A stretch of DNA of 64,000 bases from Planctomycetia bacterium (lineage in GTDB: Bacteria; Planctomycetota; Phycisphaerae; UBA1845; UTPLA1): NCBI GenBank assembly GCA_015075745.1, contig JABTTW010000001.1, positions 3,038,001 to 3,102,000 of the forward strand. Direction: 5' to 3'. Below the pieces are notes generated by a model. The model searched no databases and was not told where the DNA came from. It worked only from the letters and a program-made list of their open reading frames with translations. This document shows positions 25,540 through 34,671 of this stretch, piece after piece. Numbering within the stretch: position 1 is the first letter of the stretch; every line of letters starts with the position of its first letter. The translations under genes and the position numbers were made by a program.

Positions 25540-28008
25540 TTGAGTCCGGTGGTTTGCCATATTTTGGCCGAGGCGACGCCCAGCGAGCAGGTCGAGCTCA
25601 GTCTCGAACTTGCCCGATGGTCGACGGACACGGCATTATTGGTGGGGGGACTGCTCACCATACTGGGTGTGTATGTCATCGCCTGGCTGTACCGGCATGA
25701 AGCGCGCGGGCAGGTTGCCCGGCCGCTGCGCTGGACGATGGTGACGTGCCGAGTGGTGTTGTTGCTGCTGCTCGGGCTGATCGGTTTGGAGCCGGTTCTG
25801 GTCAAGTATGTCCATCGCAAGGTGGATGCCTATACCGTTGTGCTGGTGGACGCCTCGGCCAGCATGTCGCTCGTCGATTCATATCGCCTTTCCGAGGACG
25901 CGGCGCGGGTCCGCAGCTTTCTTGGGTCGGCGAGTGCGTCAAATCTCGATCGAGCTGATCTTGAGGAGTCGCTGCTAACGGGCGACGACGGCCTGCTCGC
26001 CAGACTGGCCCAGCGAAACAAGCTCATCGTGATGCAGTTCGCGGATCATGCGAAGGAGATCGGCTCAGTCGCAGATGCGGGGACGTCTCCGGAAGGCGTC
26101 GATGATTCGCAGCGCCTTATTCGCCCAAGCGGCTTAACGACCGACATTAGTGAGGGTCTCCGCGCGGCTCTCGATGTCGCAGGCTCGTCGCCAATCGCGG
26201 GCGTGGTTGTCTTGTCGGATGGGAACTTCAACCGGGGCGAACCGCCGTCCGTGGCGGCTGAGATCCTTCGTCGTCGCGGCGTACGGCTTCACGCGATCGG
26301 CATCGGCGATCCGGCGAGCCCGATCAACGTCGCCGTCACGGAAGTGAGCGGTCCGCGCGCGGCATTCAAGAATGACCCCTTCAGCATCACCGTCCGTCTG
26401 GATGCGCGTAACCTGGAACCGCAGCCGCTTGAGGTGACGCTGCTCGAACGCCGCGCCGGCAGCGCGGCGTCCCCGACGATCGTCGATCGCCGCGTCGTTT
26501 CGCCGACCGCCGACGGATTGATCGAGCCGCTGGTTTTCGAACGGAAAGTGTCGGAGCCGGGCGCGCTGAGCTATGTCGCTCGCGTCGCAGCGATCGAAAA
26601 TGAGTCGATCCTGTCCGACAACGAAAAGGAGATACTCCCCGCGGTCTCGGTGTTGGACGACGAGATGCGTGTGCTCCTCGTCGCCGGATCGCCCAACTAC
26701 GACTATCGGTATCTCACACGGCTTCTGGAACGTGACGCGAGCGTCGACGTCGCGACATGGCTTCAATCTGCTGATGTTCGCGCGGTTCGCGAGGGCGACA
26801 CGATCATCACTGAATTGCCGTCCGATCCAGAGACGCTCTTTGGTTACGACGCCGTCATTCTGCTCGATCCCGATCCGGATCAACTGGACCCGACGTGGGG
26901 TAGTCTGCTGGTGACCTACATCACGGAGCAGGGCGGAGGCGTGCTCTACGAAGCCGGAAATAAGTTTTCGGGTCGCTTCTTCCGATCCGCCAACACGGCG
27001 AGCCTCGTTGAGATACTACCGATCGTGCCCGATCCCGACGCGGAGATCATTCTCAACGAACTCGGCCAATACCAGCGCCGGCCCTGGCCGTTGCAATTGA
27101 CCGATGCGGGGTTGGCGAGCCCCATCCTCCGAATGTCGCAGAACCCGATCGAGAATCGGGAGCTATGGTCGATGCTGGACGGGGCATACTGGCATTTCCC
27201 CGTGCGCCGAGAGAAGCCGGTCGCGTCGGCGTTAGTGCGGCACTCGAATCCGCGGATGGCCGGCCCCGACGGCCCGCACGTCCTCATGGCCACGCAGTTC
27301 GTCGGCAGCGGGCGAAGCGCCTTTCTCGGCATCAACAGCACATGGCGATGGCGGCGGCACGACGAGAAATACTTCAATCGCTTTTGGATTCAGATGGTGC
27401 GATATCTGGCCGAGAGCAAGCAGCTCGGCGGACGCAGCCGGGGCATGATTCTCACGCCGCGTGATCAGTTTGAACTCGGCGAGTCGGTGCCGGTTACCGT
27501 TCGGGCGCTGGATACTCGCTACGAGCCGCTGATGGCGCCCGAGTTGGAGCTCGTCGTTTCGCCTACCACGCGCGCGCCGGATAGCATCGATGCGGCAAAT
27601 TCGCCGATTCGGGTGTCCCTTGTTCCGGTCGTCGGCCGCGAGGGCTATTACGAAGGCCGTTTCACGCCCGTCGCCGCCGGTGCGATGCAGCTTTCGGTCA
27701 GGCTGACCGGCGGCACCGGGGAAGTTGCCCGGATTGAGAAAGACATCCTGGTGCAGCAGGCCGAGATCGAGATGCAGCACACCGCGATGAATCGTGCGGC
27801 GCTGGAGCAACTCGCCGCGGCGACTTCCGGCCGCTATTTTGGAATCGACAAAGCGCGGGCCGTTGCGGATGTCATTGACGACTCCAGCGAGACCGTCGTC
27901 ACGCGGGAGCGCCCCCGACCGCTTTGGGACAATGGCTGGGTGCTCACAGCGCTGGTCACGGTTGTCACGATCGAGTGGATTCTTCGCAGAAAGGCGAGGT
28001 TGTTGTAA
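25540..28008 (+). CDS. second membrane VWA/amidotransferase-like protein
   Basis: 822 residues from TTG 25540, chosen because GAGAGGA (25526-25532) lies seven bases upstream and the alternative ATG 25501 overlaps the previous gene by 35 bases. Two N-terminal helices (about 31-51 and 69-87) precede a VWA domain with MIDAS D104, S106 and S108 (VDASASM). An amidotransferase-like domain follows from about 380 (VLLVAGSPNYDYRYLTRLLE; ITEQGGGVLYEAG), then a beta-rich region and a final helix (about 795-815). It resembles the preceding protein in plan and was probably derived from it by an old duplication. The next gene begins at the base after its TAA. Confidence 0.88.
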   Translation: MSPVVCHILAEATPSEQVELSLELARWSTDTALLVGGLLTILGVYVIAWLYRHEARGQVARPLRWTMVTCRVVLLLLLGLIGLEPVLVKYVHRKVDAYTVVLVDASASMSLVDSYRLSEDAARVRSFLGSASASNLDRADLEESLLTGDDGLLARLAQRNKLIVMQFADHAKEIGSVADAGTSPEGVDDSQRLIRPSGLTTDISEGLRAALDVAGSSPIAGVVVLSDGNFNRGEPPSVAAEILRRRGVRLHAIGIGDPASPINVAVTEVSGPRAAFKNDPFSITVRLDARNLEPQPLEVTLLERRAGSAASPTIVDRRVVSPTADGLIEPLVFERKVSEPGALSYVARVAAIENESILSDNEKEILPAVSVLDDEMRVLLVAGSPNYDYRYLTRLLERDASVDVATWLQSADVRAVREGDTIITELPSDPETLFGYDAVILLDPDPDQLDPTWGSLLVTYITEQGGGVLYEAGNKFSGRFFRSANTASLVEILPIVPDPDAEIILNELGQYQRRPWPLQLTDAGLASPILRMSQNPIENRELWSMLDGAYWHFPVRREKPVASALVRHSNPRMAGPDGPHVLMATQFVGSGRSAFLGINSTWRWRRHDEKYFNRFWIQMVRYLAESKQLGGRSRGMILTPRDQFELGESVPVTVRALDTRYEPLMAPELELVVSPTTRAPDSIDAANSPIRVSLVPVVGREGYYEGRFTPVAAGAMQLSVRLTGGTGEVARIEKDILVQQAEIEMQHTAMNRAALEQLAAATSGRYFGIDKARAVADVIDDSSETVVTRERPRPLWDNGWVLTALVTVVTIEWILRRKARLL

Positions 28009-30204
28009 ATGCCGACCGGCGCCTTGGCACATGCCGAATTTGACCGGGCGATCCTTTCGTCGCTCGTGGCCGCGGGCCGAACCCTGAAGCGACAAGTCGT
28101 GCTTCAGGGCGTTTGCCGCTGCGCGGTCATCGTCGTCCTGCTTGCCGTCGTGCACTTCATTCTGGATTACCTTCTTGTTCTGGGGGTTGGACCTCGCGCG
28201 GCGTTGTTGGTCCTGCTGGTGGGTCTCGCGGCGCATCAAGTGTGGAAATGGATCATCCGTCCTGCCGCGCTGCGGGTGAGTCCGCAGCAAGTAGCGGAGC
28301 TGCTCGAACGACGTCATCCGGAACTGCGCGACGGCCTCTTAACTTCGGTGTCATTTGCCACATCGACTCCGGGCCGGGCTCGCGCAGATCAGGCATCCTC
28401 AGCGATGATCGATGCGACCGTGCGGCAATCGATCGAGCAGATGCAATCGGTCCGGGTGCAGGACCTCTTTCTGCCGAAGCGACATTTGCAATACCTGGGG
28501 GCCGGGCTTGCGGCCGTCGTGTTCTGTGCCGGATTCTCGGCGTTGTTTCCCGACATGGCCGCGACCTATGTTGCGCGCGATCTGACGCTTCGGGACGTGC
28601 CCTGGCCGTCGGGCGTTGTGCTCGTGCTGGAAGGGTTTGTCAACGACCGACTTCGCTGGCCTATCGGTGACGAGTTAACGCTCGTGGCAACGGCGACGGA
28701 CGAAGTCCCATCCGGCGTTCGGGCGGAGTTTGAATCTCAAAAGGGCGAGCGCGTCGTTCGCGAGATGGGTCGCCGCGGCGAGGACCGTTTCGTGCTGGAC
28801 TACGGCCCGCTTCAGGCCTCGCTTCGAGTGCAGTTTTCGATTCGCCGTTTCGGCGCGGACGAGCGTACGCGCTGGTATACGGTGGAAGCCGTTGAGCGGC
28901 CGAGCGTGAAGGACATCGCCCTGCGCATCGTGCCGCCGGAATATTCAAAGCTGGAAGACATCGACATGCCGACCGGTCAGACGGCCGCCGATGTCCTCCG
29001 TGGATCGTCCGTCATGGTGCGCGCGACGACGAATAAGCCGATTCAGCGAGCGGCCCTGCGAAGCTCCGAGCGTGTCGTGGGCGAGACCATCGTGGAATCG
29101 GGGCGAGACATTGTTGCCCGGTTCGATCCGACCGAGAGCGGGGCTTACTTCTTCGACCTGCTTGACGAAGATGGTCTGACCGACAATCGGCCCGTCACGA
29201 TGACGCTGCGTGTCGTCGCCGATTCACCACCGAAAGTGAAGATGGCCCTTGCGGGCGTCGGCGAGATGGTGGTGCCGGATGCGGTGCTGCCCCTGGAGAT
29301 TAGCTGCGAGGACAATCTCGGCCTTCGTGCGGCGGAGCTGCAACACGAGATCAGTCATGCCGAGCGGACGACGACGGCTCCGAGCGCGCCGCAAGTTGAG
29401 CCGCTTCCGAGGTTCACCGTCGGTCAGATGAAGTACTCGATCAAGGAGTCGTGGCCGCTATTGCCGCTTACGCTGCGGCCGGGTGACCAGCTTACCGTTC
29501 AGGCGCGGGCCACCGACGATCAGCCGGTGACCGGCGATCAACCATCCGCGCCGCTCGCGCCGCCGAATCTGGGCCTATCTGGTGCCTATGTCCTGCGAAT
29601 CGTCACCGCGGAGGACCTGTCAGCCGAGCTGTCGCGACGGGAGAACGAATGGCGGCGGGAATTTGAGCTGGTCATCAAGTCCCAGGAGCAGCTAGAGGCG
29701 CGCGTTAAGGAGCTGGTCTCGCTCGATGCCGCCCAGCGGGCTTCGGGGGCAGCGGCAGCAAGATTAAATTCCGAGCGCCGGTCCCAGCGCCAGCAGGCCT
29801 CCCGGTTGCGGACTATCGGGCGTCAGTTCGAGCAGATTCTCTCGGAGATGGAAGTCAATCAACTGGCCAATTCGATGGTGCGCCGCCGACTCGACGCTGG
29901 GGTGATAGCGCCGATGCGGAAGCTGGCGACGGAAGGCGTTCCGGCGGCGGCGGACCTGCTTGATGCATTTCAGGCCGCGCCGGATGACGAATCGGCCTCA
30001 CGTGTGCTGGATTCGCAGGCCGGATTGATCCGCGAAATGTACGCCATTCTGGCGAACATGATAAAGTGGGAAGGGTATGAGGAGGCGGTTTCCATCCTGC
30101 GCGACATCATCCGCCTACAGAGCGATTTGAACGAGGACACGCAGCGACGGCTCCAGGAAGAGGTGGATCGCTTGTTTGATCAGGAGACGGAGGAAAAGCG
30201 ATGA
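28009..30204 (+). CDS. large membrane-anchored DUF4175-like protein
   Basis: 731 residues. Two or three N-terminal helices (about 38-80 and 160-180) flank a segment PQQVAELLERRHPELRDGLL, a phrase typical of DUF4175-like proteins found in MoxR clusters. A long beta-rich exported region (about 195-540) follows, then a helical, partly coiled-coil C-terminus (about 540-731) with few aromatic residues. No enzyme motif is visible. The start directly follows the TAA of the previous gene, and the end overlaps the next gene by four bases (ATGA). Its partner is probably the coiled-coil protein encoded next. A structural role in the envelope is inferred. Confidence 0.8.
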   Translation: MPTGALAHAEFDRAILSSLVAAGRTLKRQVVLQGVCRCAVIVVLLAVVHFILDYLLVLGVGPRAALLVLLVGLAAHQVWKWIIRPAALRVSPQQVAELLERRHPELRDGLLTSVSFATSTPGRARADQASSAMIDATVRQSIEQMQSVRVQDLFLPKRHLQYLGAGLAAVVFCAGFSALFPDMAATYVARDLTLRDVPWPSGVVLVLEGFVNDRLRWPIGDELTLVATATDEVPSGVRAEFESQKGERVVREMGRRGEDRFVLDYGPLQASLRVQFSIRRFGADERTRWYTVEAVERPSVKDIALRIVPPEYSKLEDIDMPTGQTAADVLRGSSVMVRATTNKPIQRAALRSSERVVGETIVESGRDIVARFDPTESGAYFFDLLDEDGLTDNRPVTMTLRVVADSPPKVKMALAGVGEMVVPDAVLPLEISCEDNLGLRAAELQHEISHAERTTTAPSAPQVEPLPRFTVGQMKYSIKESWPLLPLTLRPGDQLTVQARATDDQPVTGDQPSAPLAPPNLGLSGAYVLRIVTAEDLSAELSRRENEWRREFELVIKSQEQLEARVKELVSLDAAQRASGAAAARLNSERRSQRQQASRLRTIGRQFEQILSEMEVNQLANSMVRRRLDAGVIAPMRKLATEGVPAAADLLDAFQAAPDDESASRVLDSQAGLIREMYAILANMIKWEGYEEAVSILRDIIRLQSDLNEDTQRRLQEEVDRLFDQETEEKR

Positions 30205-32168
30205 CCGTTCGTCGGTCCGTCATGGGGTCAATATCGTGGGTCGTGGCGCTGCTGATTCTCGCATGCCCCGCGCCGCTCTCCGGCCAGCAACCGACTTCCG
30301 CGCCCGCAACTGGGGACCAAATCGGAATCGTCGAGCAGCAGCGCGTCATTAAGGACCGCGTCGCCCGGCTGGAAGATCGGATGTTTCAACTGAGCCAGGC
30401 GCTTCGCAAGAGCGATCCCGAAAAGGGTGCGCAGTTGATGCAGTCGCTCGGCGCCGCCCGTGGGATGCTGCTGCGACAAAGAATGGAAGAAATCGCGAAG
30501 AACCTCGAGCAGTCCAAGCTCGCTGATGCGACGGATCAGCAAAAGGAAGTCTCCGCCGATCTTCAAGCTCTCCTGCGGCTGCTCCTCGAAGGGCCGGACA
30601 AGCTTGACGAGCGAAAGCAGGAGATCAAGCGTCTCGAAGCGATGCAAGAGCAATTGGAGGCGGTCATCGCTCGCCAGCAGGAGGCGAAACGCAATGCCGA
30701 CGCGGCGGCCGGCAAGGGCGACGACGCGCTGTTGGAGAAGATCGCACAGATCGGCAAGCTCATCCAGCGTCAACAAGACTTGTCCAGTCGAACGGCCAAG
30801 GCGGGCGAAGTGGGTGCGCTGGCCGAGGAGCAGGGCGCGCTGCGACAGGAGGCCGATGAGTTGGCCGAGCAGTTGCAGTCGGGCGAGTCCTCCGGCGTAT
30901 CGGGCCTGACGCCGGAGTCCGCGCAGGCCGCTGAAGCGATGTCTCAGGCTGCGGGGCAGATGGACGCAGCGCAGGAGCGCATGGCCGAGGAATCGCCTCA
31001 ACAGGCGGGAGGCCACCAAAAGCAGGCCGAAGAGCAACTCGCTCGCGCGATGGAGTTGCTCCAGAAGAAGGCCAAGGACGACGCGGCGGCCCGCAAGGCG
31101 AATGCGCCGCTCGAAAAGCAGTCTGGCGAGCAGAAGGAAATCACCCAGGCGACAAAACAACTTGGGAAGAAGATGCAGGGCGCGGGGGCTGGTCAGCCGG
31201 GCGATCCTGAATCGCCGCAGGGTGGACAGCCGGGTGACGGTGAGCAACAAGAGGGCGATGAAGGCGCGAGCAAGGGCCAGAAATCGCAGGGCGGACAATC
31301 CGGCGAGAAGAAGGAAGAGCAGGGCGAATCAGGCGAAAGCGGCGACGAAGCGCCGACACCGGGCGGGGAGCAGGTTCAGGAGGCTGTGCCGTTTCAGGAG
31401 GAGGCTGAGCAGCAGCTCGACAAGCAGGATCCGTCAAAGGCGGCCAAGTCGCAGGAGAAGGCGCTGGAGAAGCTTGAGCAGGCGAAGGAGGAGTTGAAGA
31501 AGACTCTTGAGCAGCTTCGCAAGGAGCAGCAGGAAGAATTGCTGGCTGCCCTTGAGAATCGGCTGCGTTCGATGCTGGCCAAGCAGCTCGAAGTGAACAA
31601 GTCCACGATTCGGCTCGACGAATTGGGCGCTGCCAACTGGCGGCGCGCCGACGAGCTTCAGCTTCCGGAGATTTCTCAGAAGCAGGCCTGGGTCGGTGAC
31701 GAGGCGGATAAGGCGCTCTACATCCTGAAGGAGGAAGGGACGACGGTCATCTTTCCCCAGGTGATTGAGAACTTACGGGATGACGCACGGGAAGTAGCCG
31801 AGCGGCTCACGGCTGCGGCGACAGGTTCGGCGGTTCAGTCGGTCCAGGAATCAATCGCCCAGACGCTTCGCGAGCTTATTGAGGCAGTCGAGAAGAAGCA
31901 GCAGGAGAACGAGTCCGAGTCGGGCGAGGGGCAGGGCGAGAGTCAGGAACAGGATGAGCCGTTGTTGCCTCCATCCGCCGAGTTGAAGCTCCTTCGGTCG
32001 CTCCAGGTCCGCGTTAATGAGGCAACGCTCCAGTTGGAGAAAGACCGGGCCGCGAACCCCGATCAGACCGATGAAATGGAAGCTCGCCGGCAGAAGCTGG
32101 TCGATCGGCAGCAGCAGGTGCAGGAGATGGCAAAATCGATGCACGAGGCCCTGCGCAAGGCCCAATAG
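30201..32168 (+). CDS. exported coiled-coil protein, Gln/Glu/Lys-rich
   Basis: 655 residues with an N-terminal signal peptide (VVALLILACPAPLSG, about 14-28). The rest is almost entirely predicted helix and coiled coil, rich in Q, E and K, with a low-complexity Gly/Gln/Glu/Ser segment around 325-390 (QPGDPESPQGGQPGDGEQQE). No cysteine pair or enzyme motif is seen. It is translationally coupled to the preceding membrane protein (ATGA). It plausibly forms a periplasmic rod or tether for the MoxR/VWA complex; this is inference from position and composition. Confidence 0.82.
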   Translation: MTVRRSVMGSISWVVALLILACPAPLSGQQPTSAPATGDQIGIVEQQRVIKDRVARLEDRMFQLSQALRKSDPEKGAQLMQSLGAARGMLLRQRMEEIAKNLEQSKLADATDQQKEVSADLQALLRLLLEGPDKLDERKQEIKRLEAMQEQLEAVIARQQEAKRNADAAAGKGDDALLEKIAQIGKLIQRQQDLSSRTAKAGEVGALAEEQGALRQEADELAEQLQSGESSGVSGLTPESAQAAEAMSQAAGQMDAAQERMAEESPQQAGGHQKQAEEQLARAMELLQKKAKDDAAARKANAPLEKQSGEQKEITQATKQLGKKMQGAGAGQPGDPESPQGGQPGDGEQQEGDEGASKGQKSQGGQSGEKKEEQGESGESGDEAPTPGGEQVQEAVPFQEEAEQQLDKQDPSKAAKSQEKALEKLEQAKEELKKTLEQLRKEQQEELLAALENRLRSMLAKQLEVNKSTIRLDELGAANWRRADELQLPEISQKQAWVGDEADKALYILKEEGTTVIFPQVIENLRDDAREVAERLTAAATGSAVQSVQESIAQTLRELIEAVEKKQQENESESGEGQGESQEQDEPLLPPSAELKLLRSLQVRVNEATLQLEKDRAANPDQTDEMEARRQKLVDRQQQVQEMAKSMHEALRKAQ

Positions 32169-32200
32169 CCGCTGATTATCGCAGGATATTCAGGCCCGCG

Positions 32201-32232
32201 TTGCATCCAATGGGAGGCGGGGGTGCTATGAT
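32201..32232 (+). promoter_or_regulatory. possible internal promoter in the long train
   Basis: The 82-base gap between the coiled-coil gene and the next gene is one of the largest in this train. It contains TTGCAT (32201-32206) and a good -10 box, TATGAT (32227-32232), but the 20-base spacer is too long for an ideal promoter. It is offered only as a weak candidate for separate expression of the genes from 32251 on. Confidence 0.25.
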
Positions 32233-32250
32233 AGTCTTGAGGGAATTCCC

Positions 32251-33423
32251 ATGATGACGCTCGTAATGATGCTGGCGGCGGGGCTCTTTGCTTTTGAAGC
32301 AGATGCCGCTCCGACGCCTACGCCTGACCAAACCGAGCCGGCCAAGGTTGCTGAGGTTGAATCGGCCGCGGAGACGGAGATCGAAGACGAATCCGATGCC
32401 GGACGATTACACGCCTTCGCCCTCCCCGAAACGCCGCGACCTTCCGTTGATGCGGTGATTCAGGGGTTTCTCGCCGACCTTGCCACGCGGGACGAATTCC
32501 CTTCGCAGGCGCGGACGCATCTGGCGGATTCCTTCGCCAAGCTGGAACCGTCCCAGAAAGGCGAGTTTCTGAACTCCGGATTAGCCCTGCTTTCGGATGG
32601 TTTTCGGATCGGCCTTGAATCGCTGGAGCGCGACGAGCCGGAGAATGCGGCCGACATCTTCGAGGCGTTGACCATCGACGATAATCCGTATCTTGCAGTT
32701 GCTTCCGCATGTCAGGCCGCGACGGCCCTGGTTGATCTGGATCAAATCGATCGTTGCGGCCGGATGCTGGGCGCCGTTATGGAAGCGCACCCGGACATCG
32801 AGCAGTATACGCTCGCCCCCGATATCTTCGTGTTCATGCTTGGCTATTGCCAGCTCCACGAGCTCAACTACGAGGCTGCTCCGATCACCCTCAGAACGTT
32901 TCTCGCACGATATCCCCAGGCATCGGAGCGATTGCGGACGACGGCAACGCAGATTCTGACCGAGCTTGATCGTCGGGTGCCCGGCAAGCTGGGCGACGTA
33001 CGCGATCTGATGAACTTTGCCCGGCGGCGCATTCACAACGGCGACACCGGTGAGGTCGTGGCGTCCCGTCAGTCGGCCGCGGTCAAACTTCTCTCAGCGA
33101 TGATCGACGAGGCGGAGAGCCAGGAGAAGAGCAAGAGCGGTTGCAAGAAATGCGGCGGCGGCAAGTGCAAGGGCGGCCATGGCGCACCGAAGGGCAATAC
33201 GAATCCCGGCAGCGGCGCCAAGCAGTCCAGTCTACCTGGCGGAGATTCCAGCGTTGGAGAGCTTCGGCGGACGCAGGCCCGGCCCGGCGAAGAGTGGGGG
33301 CGGATGCCCGCGCGCGAGCGCGATCAGATTCTTCAGACTCTTCAGCGACAATTCCCCAGTCAGTATCGAGAGCTCCTGGAGCAGTACTACCAGCAGTTGG
33401 CGAAGGATGCTCAGCCTCGATGA
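32251..33423 (+). CDS. exported helical-repeat protein with a Cys/His cluster
   Basis: 390 residues, not assigned to a named family. A short signal peptide (MMTLVMMLAAGLFAFEADA) leads into an acidic linker. TPR-like helices cover about 70-260 (AHPDIEQYTLAPDIFVFMLG and YEAAPITLRTFLARYPQASE). A compact metal-site candidate lies at C298, C301, C306 and H310 (CKKCGGGKCKGGH). The remaining tail is disordered and then helical (QFPSQYRELLEQYYQQLAKD). Its stop codon overlaps the start of the next gene. The Cys/His spacing (Cx2Cx4Cx3H) could hold zinc or another metal. Confidence 0.78.
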   Translation: MMTLVMMLAAGLFAFEADAAPTPTPDQTEPAKVAEVESAAETEIEDESDAGRLHAFALPETPRPSVDAVIQGFLADLATRDEFPSQARTHLADSFAKLEPSQKGEFLNSGLALLSDGFRIGLESLERDEPENAADIFEALTIDDNPYLAVASACQAATALVDLDQIDRCGRMLGAVMEAHPDIEQYTLAPDIFVFMLGYCQLHELNYEAAPITLRTFLARYPQASERLRTTATQILTELDRRVPGKLGDVRDLMNFARRRIHNGDTGEVVASRQSAAVKLLSAMIDEAESQEKSKSGCKKCGGGKCKGGHGAPKGNTNPGSGAKQSSLPGGDSSVGELRRTQARPGEEWGRMPARERDQILQTLQRQFPSQYRELLEQYYQQLAKDAQPR

Positions 33424-34658
33424 TGATCATCAGTCTTCTCATTCCACTCTTGCTGACAGCCCCGGACAAACCTGTGCCGCGGGCCGCGCAGGCTGCGCCG
33501 CCATCTCGATGGTTACTTGAAACGGTCGAGGGCGCGACGCTCGAAGGTGAGATTCTGGCGATCGACAACGCCCGCCGGGTCGTTCTCCGGATCGACGGCG
33601 CGGAACGAGCCATCCCGCTTGACGACCTGACGCGCATCGCCCGTACGGCGGATGCCGACTCACCTCAGGGAAATCTCGGCGCGAATTGCACCATCCACCT
33701 CTCGGACGGCGGCGTGCTGGAAGCGAAGCTGCTGGAGGGCGCCGCGGGAAAAATCACGGTCGACATCGGCATAAACCGCGCCGTCACGCTGCCGATTTCC
33801 GGCCTCGCGGGCATCCGTTTCAACACGGTCTCGCAGGGGACGGCCCTTACGGAGTTCTCCTCTCGACTCAAACAGCCGGAGAAGGGGCGCGATCTGCTCC
33901 TTGCGGTTCGTGACGGCGGAACGGTCGTGCTCCCGGGCGTGCTTGAATCGCTTACGTCCGAGTCGTGGAGCTTCCGCATCGGTCGCAAGGTGCAGACCGG
34001 AGCGCTCGATCGTGCTTTCGGCGTCATCCTGGGCGGCGTGGCGGTATCGAGCGCTGGCGGCAAGGTGCGCATCCGTCTGGATGGCCGGCGAGAGTTTTCG
34101 GCGGACGTCGTCTCGGCCGATCCGGATTCTCTGGAGCTTGATGCAGGCCCGCTCGGGCGATTGTCTGTCCCATGGCGGGCGATTCGCGGCATCGACGTGC
34201 GCAGTGAACGAGTCGTTTTTATCTCCGATCTGGAGCCGGTGGATATCGTTCAATACTCGGTCATTGACGCCTCCTGGCCGCCGCAAAAGGATCGAAGCGT
34301 CACCGGCTTGCCGCTGATCGTCGATGGCCGATTGTACGAGCGCGGCCTGGGTGTTCACGCCACCACCCGCATGACCTATGCACTTGACGGCGCCTACGCT
34401 TCTTTTGTCTCCACCATCGGGATTGACGATGCCGCCGGTCCTCGCGGTCGGGCCGTGTTTCGAGTCATCTGCGATGGTCGCGTTGCTTATGAATCGTCCC
34501 CCGTCGGTCCGGGAGCCGCCACGGCCATTCGCGTGCCGACGGACGGCGTGAATCAGTTAATCCTCGAATGTGATCCCGGCCCCGACCTCGACATCTCCGA
34601 TCATTGCGACTGGGCGGGCGCCAGGTTGATTCGTGCCAAGCGCACGGACATGCGCTGA
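33420..34658 (+). CDS. exported NPCBM-domain protein
   Basis: 412 residues from ATG 33420 (or 33423), overlapping the stop of the previous gene as ATGATG; an in-frame extension back to 33141 runs through that gene and is rejected. A hydrophobic signal (MMIISLLIPLLLTAP) is followed by beta-rich repeats (about 30-270). A C-terminal NPCBM-type carbohydrate-binding fold follows (about 285-410), with LPLIVDGRLYERGLGVHATT and VICDGRVAYESSPVGPG as typical phrases. NPCBM domains bind sugars in enzymes and envelope proteins, so this protein may attach the complex to a glycan. The HtrA gene starts 13 bases later. Confidence 0.85.
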   Translation: MMIISLLIPLLLTAPDKPVPRAAQAAPPSRWLLETVEGATLEGEILAIDNARRVVLRIDGAERAIPLDDLTRIARTADADSPQGNLGANCTIHLSDGGVLEAKLLEGAAGKITVDIGINRAVTLPISGLAGIRFNTVSQGTALTEFSSRLKQPEKGRDLLLAVRDGGTVVLPGVLESLTSESWSFRIGRKVQTGALDRAFGVILGGVAVSSAGGKVRIRLDGRREFSADVVSADPDSLELDAGPLGRLSVPWRAIRGIDVRSERVVFISDLEPVDIVQYSVIDASWPPQKDRSVTGLPLIVDGRLYERGLGVHATTRMTYALDGAYASFVSTIGIDDAAGPRGRAVFRVICDGRVAYESSPVGPGAATAIRVPTDGVNQLILECDPGPDLDISDHCDWAGARLIRAKRTDMR

Positions 34659-34671
34659 CAACAGGGGTTTC

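Noticed and set aside
30228..31298. 356-codon minus-strand frame with many leucines
   Set aside because: Antisense of the Gln/Glu/Lys-rich coiled-coil gene, whose codons read as Leu/Phe/Ala on the other strand.
33141..33419. 93-codon upstream extension of the NPCBM gene
   Set aside because: Overlaps the previous gene completely; the ATGATG junction at 33420 is the natural start, followed by a signal peptide.
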